From Mycolicibacterium brisbanense (GTDB taxonomy: Bacteria; Actinomycetota; Actinomycetes; Mycobacteriales; Mycobacteriaceae), in NCBI RefSeq assembly GCF_001570425.1, contig NZ_BCSX01000047.1:35655-99654 (forward strand): a DNA stretch of 64,000 nt, read 5' to 3'. Below are positions 42,645 through 50,747 of the stretch, in pieces; within the stretch, counting starts at the first letter, position 1, and every line of letters starts with the position of its first letter. A program made the position numbers and the translations under genes. Under the pieces are notes generated by a model. The model did not search any database. It was not told the DNA's origin and saw nothing but the letters and a program-made list of their open reading frames with translations.

Positions 42645-44114
42645 TCATTCCCAGCTGTGGACGGGCTCATTACTGTGCATCCACTGGACGTAAAGCCTTA
42701 ACATTTCGGCCAACGCCTGGGGCCTGGACACGCCGCCTTCTTCGATTTTCCGCACGGTCGCGACCTGCCACGCCGCACCGGTCTGCCCGGTTTTCGCCCG
42801 CCCCTCGATGACCCCCAGGTAGCGGTCGCACACCTCGCCGGAAACACCCCAGCGGCGCAGCCCTTCGTGCGCCATCGGCAACAGCTGGCGTAGCACCAGC
42901 TCGTCGGGCGTCACCTCGCCCACGCCGGGCCAGTAGAGCCGGGCCTCCATACCGTACTGTGCGGCCGATTCGAAATTGTGTTGCGCTGCGGCGAAACTCA
43001 GCTTGGTCCAGATCGGCCGGTCCTCCTCGGACAGGGTGCGCAGCAGCCCGTAGTAGAACGCCGAGTTGGCCATCATGTCCACCACCGTCGGCCCGGCGGG
43101 CAGCACCCGGTTCTCCACCCGCAGGTGTGGCAGGTCGTCCACGACGTCGTAGACCGGGCGGTTCCACCGGTAGATGGTGCCGTTGTGCAGCCGCAGTTCC
43201 GGCAGTCGCGGGGCGCGGCCGGCGGCCAGCACGGCCGCCGGATCCTCGTCGGACAACTCGGGCAGCAGCGACGGAAAGTACCGCACGTTCTCCTCGAACA
43301 GGTCGAAGATCGAGGTGATCCAGCGCTCCCCGAACCACACCCGCGGCCGCACGCCCTGGGTCTTGAGCTCCTCGGGCCGGGTGTCGGTGGCCTGGGCGAA
43401 CAGTTCGATACGCGTCTCGGCCCACAGCTGGTGGCCGAAGAAGTACGGCGAATTGGCGCCGATGGCCAACTGGGGACCTGCCAGCACCTGGGCGGCGTTC
43501 CAGTTACGGGCGAAATCGGCGGGCGAGACCTGCAGGTGCAACTGCATGCTGGTGCACGCCGACTCCGGGGCGATGGATGCCGCCTGCAGCGAAAGTCGCT
43601 CCGGGCCGCCGATGTCGATCGTCATATCCTCGCCGCGGGCGGTGAAGATCGAGTCGTTGAGGGCCTGGTACCGCGTCGACTCGCTCATCCAGCCGGCCGA
43701 AAGATGTTCGGGCATAAGCGTCGGCAAGATGCCGACCATCACGATGTGGGCGCCGTTCTGGTTGGCCTTGACCTCCGCGGCGTTGAGGCTGTCCCGCACC
43801 TCGGCTTCGAGGTCGAGGGCCGCCCGCCCGGGCAACGGCCGGGGTGGCACATTGAATTCGATGTTGTAGGCGCCCAATTCGGTTTGGTACGCCGGGTCGG
43901 CGATGGAGTTGAGGACGTCCTGGTTCATCATCGCCGGCTGGTAGGCGTTGTCCACCAGGTTGCATTCGATCTCCATCCCGGTCAACGGCCGCTCGAACTC
44001 GAAGCGGGACTGCGCCAGCATGGTTTCGAACACGTCGAGGCAGAGTTGCACCTTGCGGCGGTACTCCTGCCGGTGCGCCCGGGTGTACTCGGTATTGCTG
44101 ACCTCTTCGCCCAC
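42645..44114 (-). CDS. Glutamate-cysteine-ligase-family protein (Rv3698-like)
   Basis: This 489-residue protein is of the GCS2/GshA-like ATP-grasp-related fold. Family blocks are LTGMEIECNLVDNAYQPAM, LGAYNIEFNVPPRPL, ACTSMQLHLQVSP and GANSPYFFGHQLWAETRIELFAQ. It differs clearly from EgtA in length and motifs and does not sit in a thiol operon, so its substrates may be another amino acid pair. The GTG at 44114 (VGEEVSNTEYTRAHR) is the best available start; no Shine-Dalgarno is visible. It is divergent from the acyltransferase with a 61-bp shared promoter space. Confidence 0.8.
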   Translation of the reverse strand: MGEEVSNTEYTRAHRQEYRRKVQLCLDVFETMLAQSRFEFERPLTGMEIECNLVDNAYQPAMMNQDVLNSIADPAYQTELGAYNIEFNVPPRPLPGRAALDLEAEVRDSLNAAEVKANQNGAHIVMVGILPTLMPEHLSAGWMSESTRYQALNDSIFTARGEDMTIDIGGPERLSLQAASIAPESACTSMQLHLQVSPADFARNWNAAQVLAGPQLAIGANSPYFFGHQLWAETRIELFAQATDTRPEELKTQGVRPRVWFGERWITSIFDLFEENVRYFPSLLPELSDEDPAAVLAAGRAPRLPELRLHNGTIYRWNRPVYDVVDDLPHLRVENRVLPAGPTVVDMMANSAFYYGLLRTLSEEDRPIWTKLSFAAAQHNFESAAQYGMEARLYWPGVGEVTPDELVLRQLLPMAHEGLRRWGVSGEVCDRYLGVIEGRAKTGQTGAAWQVATVRKIEEGGVSRPQALAEMLRLYVQWMHSNEPVHSWE

Positions 44115-44175
44115 ACGCCGATGCAACAACGTCGGGGACGGCGTGCGCAGGAAAATTGCGTAATAGGCTCGGCAA

Positions 44176-45315
44176 TTGTGTGCCCGACAAGCTGACGAGG
44201 ACCAAGGCGGCCTCGAACAGGTCGGCAGCGTCGACCGGATCGCCGCGCTGACCGGGGTGCGGGCCGTCGCCGCGATGGCCGTGATGGGCACCCACGCGTC
44301 CTACGGCACCGGGCTGCTCACGCACGGCTACGCGGGGCTGCTGGGTGCGCGACTGGAGATCGGGGTACCGATCTTCTTCGTGCTGTCCGGATTGTTGTTG
44401 TTCCGCCCGTGGGTGCGGGCCGCGGCGGCCGGTGGCGAGCATCCGTCGGTACCGCGCTATGCCCGCAGCCGTTTCTGCCGGATCGTGCCCGCGTACGTGG
44501 TGACGGTGTTGCTGGTGTTCGGGATCTACCAGGTGCGTCCCGTGCATCCCAACCCCGGGCACACCTGGACCGGCCTGGCGCGCAACCTCACCCTGACCCA
44601 GATCTACAGCGACGACTACTTCACCGCCTACCTGCATCAAGGGTTGTCGCAGATGTGGAGCCTGGCCGTGGAGGTCGCGTTCTACGCGGTGCTGCCGCTG
44701 CTGGCCTACCTGCTGCTGGTGCTGCTGTGCCGACGCCGGTTCCGGCCGGTGCTGTTGCTCGCGGGCCTGATGCTGATGGCCGCGGTGAGCCCGGCCTGGC
44801 TGGTGATCCTGCACAGCACGCACTGGCTGCCGGTCGGCGCGGGAGCGTGGCTGCCGCACTATCTGGCCTGGTTCGCCGGCGGCATGATGCTCGCGGTGCT
44901 TTCGGCCATGGGCGTGCGGTGCTACGCACTGGCGGTGCTGCCGTTGGCCGTGGCCTGCTATCTGGTGGTGTCGACGCCGATCGCCGGGCGGACCACCGCC
45001 GTCACGCTGACCCTGTCCGAAGACGTGTCCAAGACGGTGCTCTACGCCGCGATCGCCACGTTGGTGGTGGCGCCGCTCGCGCTGGGCGACTCCGGCGGGT
45101 ACGCCCGGCTGATGGGCAGCCGGCCCCTGGTGTGGCTGGGGGAGATCTCCTACGAGATCTTCCTGCTGCACGTGGTGGTCATGGATCTGGTGATGGCGCT
45201 CGTGCTGCGATGGCCTGTCTACACCGGCTCGGCCGTCGTCCTCTTCGCTGTCACGCTGGCCGCCACGGTGCCGCCGGCCTGGCTGCTGCACCGGCTCACC
45301 CGGCCGCGACGCTAG
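44176..45315 (+). CDS. Membrane acyltransferase, acyltransferase-3/OafA family
   Basis: This 379-residue protein has about ten membrane helices and family motifs including RIAALTGVRAVAAMAVMGTHAS (split by position), GVPIFFVLSGLLLFRPWV, RSRFCRIVPAYVV, SQMWSLAVEVAFYAVLPLL and LGEISYEIFLLHVVV. Such enzymes O-acylate exported glycans or lipids. The only usable start is TTG 44176; stops lie at 44161 and 44164 in frame. TAGGCT (44164-44169) six bases before it suggests a leaderless message. Its stop shares the palindrome CTAG with the convergent methyltransferase gene. Confidence 0.85.
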   Translation: MCARQADEDQGGLEQVGSVDRIAALTGVRAVAAMAVMGTHASYGTGLLTHGYAGLLGARLEIGVPIFFVLSGLLLFRPWVRAAAAGGEHPSVPRYARSRFCRIVPAYVVTVLLVFGIYQVRPVHPNPGHTWTGLARNLTLTQIYSDDYFTAYLHQGLSQMWSLAVEVAFYAVLPLLAYLLLVLLCRRRFRPVLLLAGLMLMAAVSPAWLVILHSTHWLPVGAGAWLPHYLAWFAGGMMLAVLSAMGVRCYALAVLPLAVACYLVVSTPIAGRTTAVTLTLSEDVSKTVLYAAIATLVVAPLALGDSGGYARLMGSRPLVWLGEISYEIFLLHVVVMDLVMALVLRWPVYTGSAVVLFAVTLAATVPPAWLLHRLTRPRR

Positions 45316-46106
45316 CCGCGGCGCGCGATCACGATCTGGGGCAGCGTGAGCCCGCTGCGCAATTCGATCTGGATGCTCCGGTCGGCGTGCAGGGCGAGAC
45401 TGCGCAGCGCCGAGGGACTGTAGGAGCGCAGCGAGCTGATGACGCCGTCGTGGATGAACGGGACGAACGGCACGGCAGGCAGCATTGCCGCGAGCCTGAG
45501 CAGATGCAGCGGGGCGGGCGGGCGCGGCAAGTCGATGATCAGCAGCGTGTCCGCGACGCGGGTGCCCTCGGCGAACACCCGGGAGGCTTGCGCGGGAGCC
45601 AGATGATGAAACGACAACGCGAAGACCGCCAGGTCGAAGCTGCCGTCGGCGGCGTCGATCTCCGTGGCGTCGAGTTCGCGAATCTGCGCGCGGGGGTGGG
45701 CACCGAGTTCGCCCGCGGCGAGCGCGTCCACCGAGGCGGGGGCGACATCGGAGACGGTGACGCGGGCCGACGGATGGTCGTCCAGCAGCTGACGTGACAG
45801 TCCGCCGTGGCCTGCGCCGAGCTCCAGAATCGTCGGATCGGGTACGTCGGCGACCAGATCCAGAGCGATCGCGGCGAACTTCTGGTGATTGCGGAAGATC
45901 CGGCCGGTCCAGTCCAGGGCATCGATGACCTGTCGCTTGAGCCCATCCGCTGCGTCGTCGCGGTCGATGTACTCCAACCGGTCGGTCTCCAGCAGCCGGT
46001 CCAGGCAGGATGCGTCGTAGCCGCCGCGCGGCATTCGCTCGATACCGGTTTTGGCCGACGTGCCGCGAGTACGAAGAGAATCAGGTTGGGGTCCCACGTA
46101 AGCCAT
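45312..46106 (-). CDS. Class I SAM-dependent methyltransferase
   Basis: This 264-residue methyltransferase has the SAM motif ILELGAGHGGLSRQLL, VTVSDVAPASVDAL, and FDLAVFALSFHHLAPAQA, ending with LLIIDLPRPPAPLHLL and ITLPQIVIARRG-like residues. The ATG at 46106 opens MAYVGPQPDSLRTRG. It is divergent from glpK across 51 bp and convergent with the acyltransferase. Substrate unknown. Confidence 0.8.
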   Translation of the reverse strand: MAYVGPQPDSLRTRGTSAKTGIERMPRGGYDASCLDRLLETDRLEYIDRDDAADGLKRQVIDALDWTGRIFRNHQKFAAIALDLVADVPDPTILELGAGHGGLSRQLLDDHPSARVTVSDVAPASVDALAAGELGAHPRAQIRELDATEIDAADGSFDLAVFALSFHHLAPAQASRVFAEGTRVADTLLIIDLPRPPAPLHLLRLAAMLPAVPFVPFIHDGVISSLRSYSPSALRSLALHADRSIQIELRSGLTLPQIVIARRG

Positions 46107-46157
46107 GATGGACGCTTTGAAGGGTAGGAGCGAAAGCGACTCGGGAAAGGACCTAGA

Positions 46158-47690
46158 GTGGCCGATTTCGTGGCAGCCATCGACCAGGGCACCACCAGCA
46201 CCCGCTGCATGATCTTCGACCACGCGGGTGCCGAGGTGGGCCGCCATCAGCTCGAGCACGAGCAGATCCTGCCGCGTGCCGGATGGGTCGAACACAATCC
46301 GGTGGAGATCTGGGAACGTACCGCGGCAGTCATCATGACCGCGCTGAACAAGACCCAACTCTCTGCTGCGGATCTCGCCGCGCTCGGCATCACCAACCAG
46401 CGGGAGACCACGCTGGTGTGGAACCGCCACACCGGCAGGCCGTATCACAACGCCATCGTGTGGCAGGACACCCGCACCGACCGCATCGCCGCCGCCCTGG
46501 ACCGCGACGGCCGCGGCGACGTGATCCGGCACAAGGCCGGCCTGCCACCCGCGACATACTTCTCCGGCGGCAAGATTCAGTGGATCCTGGAGAACGTCGA
46601 CGGAGTGCGGGCCGCCGCCGAGAACGGTGACGCGATCTTCGGCAACCCCGACAGCTGGCTGGTGTGGAACCTGACCGGCGGCAGCCGGGGCGGCGTCCAC
46701 GTCACCGACGTCACCAACGCCAGCCGCACCATGCTGATGAACCTGGAGACCCTCGACTGGGACGATGAACTGTTGTCGTTCTTCGGGATTCCGCGCCAGA
46801 TGCTGCCCGAGATCAGGCCGTCCTCGTCACCCGTCCCGTATGGTCTGACCCGCCCCGCCGGACCGCTGGCCGGCGAGGTACCGGTGACGGGCATCCTCGG
46901 TGACCAGCAGGCCGCGATGGTCGGGCAGGTGTGCCTGGATGCCGGCGAGGCCAAGAACACGTATGGCACAGGAAATTTCCTGCTGCTCAACACCGGCGAG
47001 AAGATGGTCCGGTCGGATAACGGCCTGCTGACCACGGTGTGTTACCAGTTCGCGTCCGGCGACGGCACCCCGGCGAAACCCGTTTACGCCCTTGAGGGTT
47101 CGATCGCGGTGACCGGTTCGGCCGTGCAGTGGCTACGCGATCAGCTCGGCATCATCAGCGGCGCCGCGCAGAGCGAGGCGTTGGCGCGACAGGTTGCCGA
47201 CAACGGCGGCGTGTACTTCGTGCCCGCGTTTTCGGGGCTGTTCGCGCCGTACTGGCGCTCGGACGCGCGGGGCGCGATCGTCGGGCTGTCGCGGTTCAAC
47301 ACCAACGCGCACGTGGCCCGCGCGACGCTGGAGGCCATCTGCTATCAGAGCCGCGACGTGGTTGACGCGATGGAGGCCGATTCCGGTGTGCACCTTGAGG
47401 TTCTGAAGGTCGACGGCGGTATCACCGCCAACCGGTTGTGCATGCAGATCCAGGCCGACGTGCTCGGCGTCGACGTGGTCAAGCCCGTGGTCGCCGAGAC
47501 CACCGCGCTCGGTGCGGCCTATGCGGCCGGCCTGGCGGTCGGCTTCTGGCGTAACGCCGACGATCTGCGCGCCAATTGGCAGGAAGGTGAGCGTTGGACC
47601 CCGCAATGGAGTGAGGACCAGCGCTCGAGCGGATACGCCGGGTGGCAGAAAGCGGTTCAGCGCACGCTGGATTGGGTCGACATCACGTGA
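46158..47690 (+). CDS. glpK: Glycerol kinase
   Basis: This 510-residue FGGY-family kinase phosphorylates glycerol to glycerol 3-phosphate. Motifs are AAIDQGTTSTR at the N-terminus, AAVIMTALNKTQLSAADLAALGITNQRET (contacts for glycerol), GILGDQQAAMVGQ, and KVDGGITANRLCMQIQADVLG. The GTG at 46158 follows AAAGGA. There is no glpF or glpD next to it. It corresponds to Rv3696c and ends at a long stem-loop. Confidence 0.96.
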   Translation: MADFVAAIDQGTTSTRCMIFDHAGAEVGRHQLEHEQILPRAGWVEHNPVEIWERTAAVIMTALNKTQLSAADLAALGITNQRETTLVWNRHTGRPYHNAIVWQDTRTDRIAAALDRDGRGDVIRHKAGLPPATYFSGGKIQWILENVDGVRAAAENGDAIFGNPDSWLVWNLTGGSRGGVHVTDVTNASRTMLMNLETLDWDDELLSFFGIPRQMLPEIRPSSSPVPYGLTRPAGPLAGEVPVTGILGDQQAAMVGQVCLDAGEAKNTYGTGNFLLLNTGEKMVRSDNGLLTTVCYQFASGDGTPAKPVYALEGSIAVTGSAVQWLRDQLGIISGAAQSEALARQVADNGGVYFVPAFSGLFAPYWRSDARGAIVGLSRFNTNAHVARATLEAICYQSRDVVDAMEADSGVHLEVLKVDGGITANRLCMQIQADVLGVDVVKPVVAETTALGAAYAAGLAVGFWRNADDLRANWQEGERWTPQWSEDQRSSGYAGWQKAVQRTLDWVDIT

Positions 47691-47735
47691 TTTGTGGAGT
47701 TTTAGCCGTAGCGCGGACGGCTAGAACTCCACAAA
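47691..47735. terminator. 19-bp stem terminator between glpK and the convergent membrane gene
   Basis: The arms 47691-47709 and 47717-47735 pair over 19 positions with one G-T wobble and a 7-base loop. They begin TTTGTGG and end CCACAAA, so a T tract exists on both strands. This is a strong bidirectional terminator. Confidence 0.85.
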
Positions 47736-47748
47736 GCCCTCGGGCGGG

Positions 47749-48429
47749 TCACCGCGGTGGCGGGCAGGTCGTCAGCAGGCCCTTGAGCTCGTCGTAGTAC
47801 TGCACGCCCAGCATGGCGTGGCGGCCCTTGTCGTTGGTCCGCTCGGCGTCGGCGATCTGGCCGGCCAACTCACCCAGCCGGTGCGCGTGCTCGGCGGCCT
47901 TGCCCGAGGTGACCTGCTTGGCCTGCTCGCCGATCACCTTGGCCCACTCGTTGAAGTCGCCGACCGTCGGGCCCTGATTGGCGGCGAACGCCGGCAGGAT
48001 CAGCCCTGAGCTTGCCCGGCTGGACTCCACCAGGGGCTGGGCCTGGCGACAGCCCTTGCCGGATATGTAGGTGAATGTCACCGACGCGGCGACGACGACG
48101 ACGGCGAGCGCTGAAGCCGCCACCGCGAGACGCTGGGTGCGGGGTTCGGCATCGGGAACTCGCCTGCGCCACATGACGTGCCCGACGATCACGGCTGCCA
48201 TCGCCAGCACCGACAACAAGCTGGACTCGAGTAGGTTCCCGGCACCGGATGCCGAGTTGGTGGCCCCCAAGGTCGCCAGCGCGGCGAGCAGCACCAGCAG
48301 CCACTGCCAGAATCCGCGCCGACGCTCGTAGGCGTCGACATCGCGGAACTGGATGCCGATGGTGATGCCGGCAGCCGCGAGCACGGCCACGAGCGCGGGA
48401 ACGACGTATGCGGTGATCTCTTCGGTCAT
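47749..48429 (-). CDS. Conserved membrane protein, function unknown
   Basis: This 226-residue protein has about four membrane helices in the first 120 residues (ITAYVVPALVAVLAAAG, then FWQWLLVLLAALATLGA, SLLSVLAMAAVIVGHVMW and ALAVVVVAASVTFTYIS). An external helical domain with single cysteines near its ends follows (GKGCRQAQ, TTCPPP). No family is recognised. The ATG at 48429 lies 4 bp behind the aldo/keto reductase stop, so the two are in one transcript. Confidence 0.75.
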   Translation of the reverse strand: MTEEITAYVVPALVAVLAAAGITIGIQFRDVDAYERRRGFWQWLLVLLAALATLGATNSASGAGNLLESSLLSVLAMAAVIVGHVMWRRRVPDAEPRTQRLAVAASALAVVVVAASVTFTYISGKGCRQAQPLVESSRASSGLILPAFAANQGPTVGDFNEWAKVIGEQAKQVTSGKAAEHAHRLGELAGQIADAERTNDKGRHAMLGVQYYDELKGLLTTCPPPR

Positions 48430-48433
48430 GCCC

Positions 48434-49318
48434 TTACCCGCCCAGCTCGTCGAGCCGGGTCTTGATGTCGTCGGGTAGCGAGATGTCCGCCACCGCAAGG
48501 TTCTCCTCCAGGTGCGCCGGTGACGACGTACCGGGAATCAGCAGGACGTTGGGCGCGACCGACAGCGTCCACGCCAGCACGATCTGCGCGGGTGTGTGGC
48601 CGAGGTCGGCCGCCGCCTGCCGGACGGTGTCGTTGCCGAGCACGGGACTGTTCGGATCGAAAGCCGAACCGAGCGGGAAGAACGGCACGAATGCGATACC
48701 GTGCGCGACGCACAGCTCAAGGACCGGTGTGGCGCTGCGGTCGACCAGATTGTATGCGTTCTGCACGCACGCGATCTCGGTGTGGCCCAAGGCAATTCGA
48801 AGATGCTCCGCAGAGACGTTGCTGAGGCCTATGCCGTCGATGAGGCCTTCGTCGCGAGCCGCGATCATCGCGGCCAGTTGCCGCTCGAAGAGTTCACGGT
48901 CGACGGCGGTGGGCACGCCGATGCCGTCGCCGTCGCCGTCGTGCACGCGCAGGTTCACCGCGGCCAGCCGGTCGGTGTCGAGGGTCTGGAGGTTCTCTTC
49001 GATCCCGCGGCGCAGATCGTCGGGCTCCTGGGCGGGTAACCATTGCCCTTGCTCGTCGCGGCGGGCGCCGACCTTGCTGACCAGAGCGAGGTTGGACGGA
49101 TACGGGTGCAGCGCGGCGCGGATCAACTCGTTGGCGACGGCCGGCCCGTAGAACTGTGCGGTGTCGATGTGGTTGACGCCCAGCTCGACTGCCCGCCGCA
49201 GCACCGACAGTGCCTGCTCGCGGTCACGCGGCGGGCCGAACACGCCGGGCCCGGGCAGTTGCATGGCACCGAACCCGACGCGCGACACAGCGAACGAACC
49301 CAAGGGGAAGGTCTGCAT
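48434..49318 (-). CDS. Aldo/keto reductase
   Basis: This 294-residue NADPH-dependent TIM-barrel oxidoreductase carries the catalytic residues Asp and Tyr in HIDTAQFYG, Lys in VSKVGAR, and the His position in NLRVHDG. IPGTSSPAHLEENL near the end binds the cofactor phosphate. The ATG at 49318 is used. It is followed by the small membrane protein gene in the same transcript. Substrate unknown. Confidence 0.9.
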   Translation of the reverse strand: MQTFPLGSFAVSRVGFGAMQLPGPGVFGPPRDREQALSVLRRAVELGVNHIDTAQFYGPAVANELIRAALHPYPSNLALVSKVGARRDEQGQWLPAQEPDDLRRGIEENLQTLDTDRLAAVNLRVHDGDGDGIGVPTAVDRELFERQLAAMIAARDEGLIDGIGLSNVSAEHLRIALGHTEIACVQNAYNLVDRSATPVLELCVAHGIAFVPFFPLGSAFDPNSPVLGNDTVRQAAADLGHTPAQIVLAWTLSVAPNVLLIPGTSSPAHLEENLAVADISLPDDIKTRLDELGG

Positions 49319-49351
49319 GCCGGTCAGCCTACGCAGACCCGTCCCGTGGGC

Positions 49352-50083
49352 TTACTCCTCGCCGAGGATCTGGTAGATCTCGCGGCGTGCGCCGTTGACG
49401 ATGTCGAGGATGCGCTGCTGCTGCTCTTCGCTGGCGGTGTGCACCGACTGTGCGACGGCGCCCATGAGCTGTCCGATGGCGGCGCGCAGGTTGACGGCAT
49501 TGGGGTCGGCATCTTCGGCGATGGCGTCCCAGGGTGCGGTCTCGATCTGATCGGCGGCTGCGCGGCCGTCGGCGGTCAGCTCGAAAGTCTTCTTGCTGCC
49601 TTCGCTTTCGGCGGCCGGGACGATCAGGCCCTCGTCGACGAGCAGTTGCAGCGTGGGATAGACCGAGCCGGGGCTTGGCCGCCACAGGTTGTTGCTGCGC
49701 TCGGCGATCTGCTGGGTCATCTCGTAGCCGTGCATGGGGCGCTCGGTGAGCAGCTTGAGGATCGCGGCACGGACGTCACCGCGCCGGCCACGGCTGCCGC
49801 CACGTCCGCCACGGCCGCGGCCACGAGGTCCGCCGCCGAAACCGGGGCCGAAACCCGGACCGAAACCGGGGCCGAAGCCGAAACCGGGACCGAAGCCGGG
49901 TCCGCCGAAGCCGCGGCCGAACGGTCCGTGATGTCCTGCCGACTCCTCGCGGACGTGGTCGCGGAACTCGCGCCGGGCGCGCCGCCGCTCTTCGTGCAGG
50001 GCGCGACGGTCGCCGGGGCCGAAGCCAAAACCGAAGCCGCCGGGGCCGAACGGGGGATTGGGGGAGGTGAATGGGGTGTTCAT
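49352..50083 (-). CDS. PadR-family regulator with Gly/Phe-rich N-terminal region
   Basis: This 243-residue regulator has an unusual N-terminal half. Residues 10-24 and 53-101 are low-complexity (GFGFGFGPG, then repeated GPGFGFG/GPGFG units, ending in an RGRGRGGRGG stretch) and flank a charged helix (LHEERRRARREFRDHVREE). The PadR winged helix starts near residue 102 (DVRAAILKLLTERPMHGYEMTQQIAERS, split) and is followed by a helical dimerisation part. The Phe/Gly and Arg/Gly repeats are of a kind that can drive condensation or nucleic-acid contact. The ATG at 50083 is used. Target unknown, probably itself. Confidence 0.85.
   Translation of the reverse strand: MNTPFTSPNPPFGPGGFGFGFGPGDRRALHEERRRARREFRDHVREESAGHHGPFGRGFGGPGFGPGFGFGPGFGPGFGPGFGGGPRGRGRGGRGGSRGRRGDVRAAILKLLTERPMHGYEMTQQIAERSNNLWRPSPGSVYPTLQLLVDEGLIVPAAESEGSKKTFELTADGRAAADQIETAPWDAIAEDADPNAVNLRAAIGQLMGAVAQSVHTASEEQQQRILDIVNGARREIYQILGEE
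49836..49910. repeat. Tandem repeat coding the Gly/Phe region of the PadR protein
   Basis: Units of 12 and 18 bases built on CCGAAACCGGGGCCGAA and CCGAAGCCGGG alternate here on the plus strand. They code on the minus strand for FGPG/FGFG units. Such a run can vary in copy number by slippage. Confidence 0.6.
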
Positions 50084-50173
50084 AGGTGAGGTTCTCTCTT
50101 TCGACGGGAAGCGCCGTACGCGCTTCCGATGCATTAACGATATATCGGAAACTATCGCGATGCAACGGCCGAT

Positions 50174-50689
50174 TTAGTCGCGTTTCTCGAGGCGCGCGAC
50201 GGCCCACTGTGCCCACTGCGCCTGCATGGCGTTGAAGCGCAGGCCGTATACCAAGGCCGCATGCCCGTACGGGTCGTCCTCGATGCAGGGGATCGACGCT
50301 TCGAGTTCTTTGAGCCGCTCGATCTCCGCGGTGGAATGGTCGGCCAGCGCCAGCAGGTGCTCGCGCGCCTGGTCCGGGGGCAGTTCGCCGAGCAGGAACA
50401 CCCTGAGGAGTTCGGCGCTGCGGGCGGGCGGATCGTCGGCGGGATTGCGGATCCATCGCATGAGTTCGTCGCGGCCTGCCGCGGTGACGCGGTACTCCTT
50501 GCGTCCGCGTGGCCCGATCGCGGACACCTCGATCAGGCCCGCCGCGGCCAGTTTGTTGAGCTCGCCGTAGAGCTGGCTCTGGGTGGCGGGCCATACGTTG
50601 GCCATCGACTTCTCGAACCGTCTGAGCAGGTCGTATCCGCTGCCCGGGTGCTGCGCCAGGAGGCCGAGCGCGGCCATTCGCAAACTCAT
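50174..50689 (-). CDS. PadR-family regulator (Vir-type C-terminus)
   Basis: This 171-residue repressor has an N-terminal winged helix (MAALGLLAQHPGSGYDLLRRFE, split; WPATQSQLYGELNKLAAAGLIEV) and a C-terminal PadR/AphA helical domain (RSAELLRVFLLGEL). It is divergent from the carotenoid oxygenase gene, and a 28-bp near-perfect palindrome lies between the two starts. This is the usual set-up for a repressor controlling itself and its neighbour. Ligand unknown. Confidence 0.9.
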   Translation of the reverse strand: MSLRMAALGLLAQHPGSGYDLLRRFEKSMANVWPATQSQLYGELNKLAAAGLIEVSAIGPRGRKEYRVTAAGRDELMRWIRNPADDPPARSAELLRVFLLGELPPDQAREHLLALADHSTAEIERLKELEASIPCIEDDPYGHAALVYGLRFNAMQAQWAQWAVARLEKRD

Positions 50690-50703
50690 GGCGACAGCTT
50701 AGC

Positions 50704-50731
50704 TTCCACTATTGACATGTCAGTAGTGGAA
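50704..50731. promoter_or_regulatory. 28-bp palindromic operator between PadR and carotenoid oxygenase genes
   Basis: The arms TTCCACTATTGACA (50704-50717) and TGTCAGTAGTGGAA (50718-50731) are inverted copies with a single mismatched pair. The site lies 15 bp before the PadR ATG (minus) and 16 bp before the oxygenase ATG (plus). It would block both genes when bound. Confidence 0.8.
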
Positions 50732-50747
50732 TGTCACCGTAGATGGC

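Noticed and set aside
42978..44195. 405-residue plus-strand open frame opposite the GCL-like gene
   Set aside because: Antisense shadow; the minus-strand protein carries recognisable GCS2-type blocks.
43504..45291. 595-residue minus-strand open frame spanning two genes
   Set aside because: It runs antisense to the acyltransferase and then out of frame through the GCL-like gene; low-complexity Gln/His/Arg text.
49836..49910. Possible CRISPR-like array because of regular repeats
   Set aside because: Units are short, contiguous and in frame with a protein; there are no spacers and no cas genes in the window.
49734..49931. Short Pro/Lys repeat frame on the plus strand (KPGPKPGPKPG)
   Set aside because: It is the complement of the Gly/Phe repeat of the PadR gene, not an independent protein.
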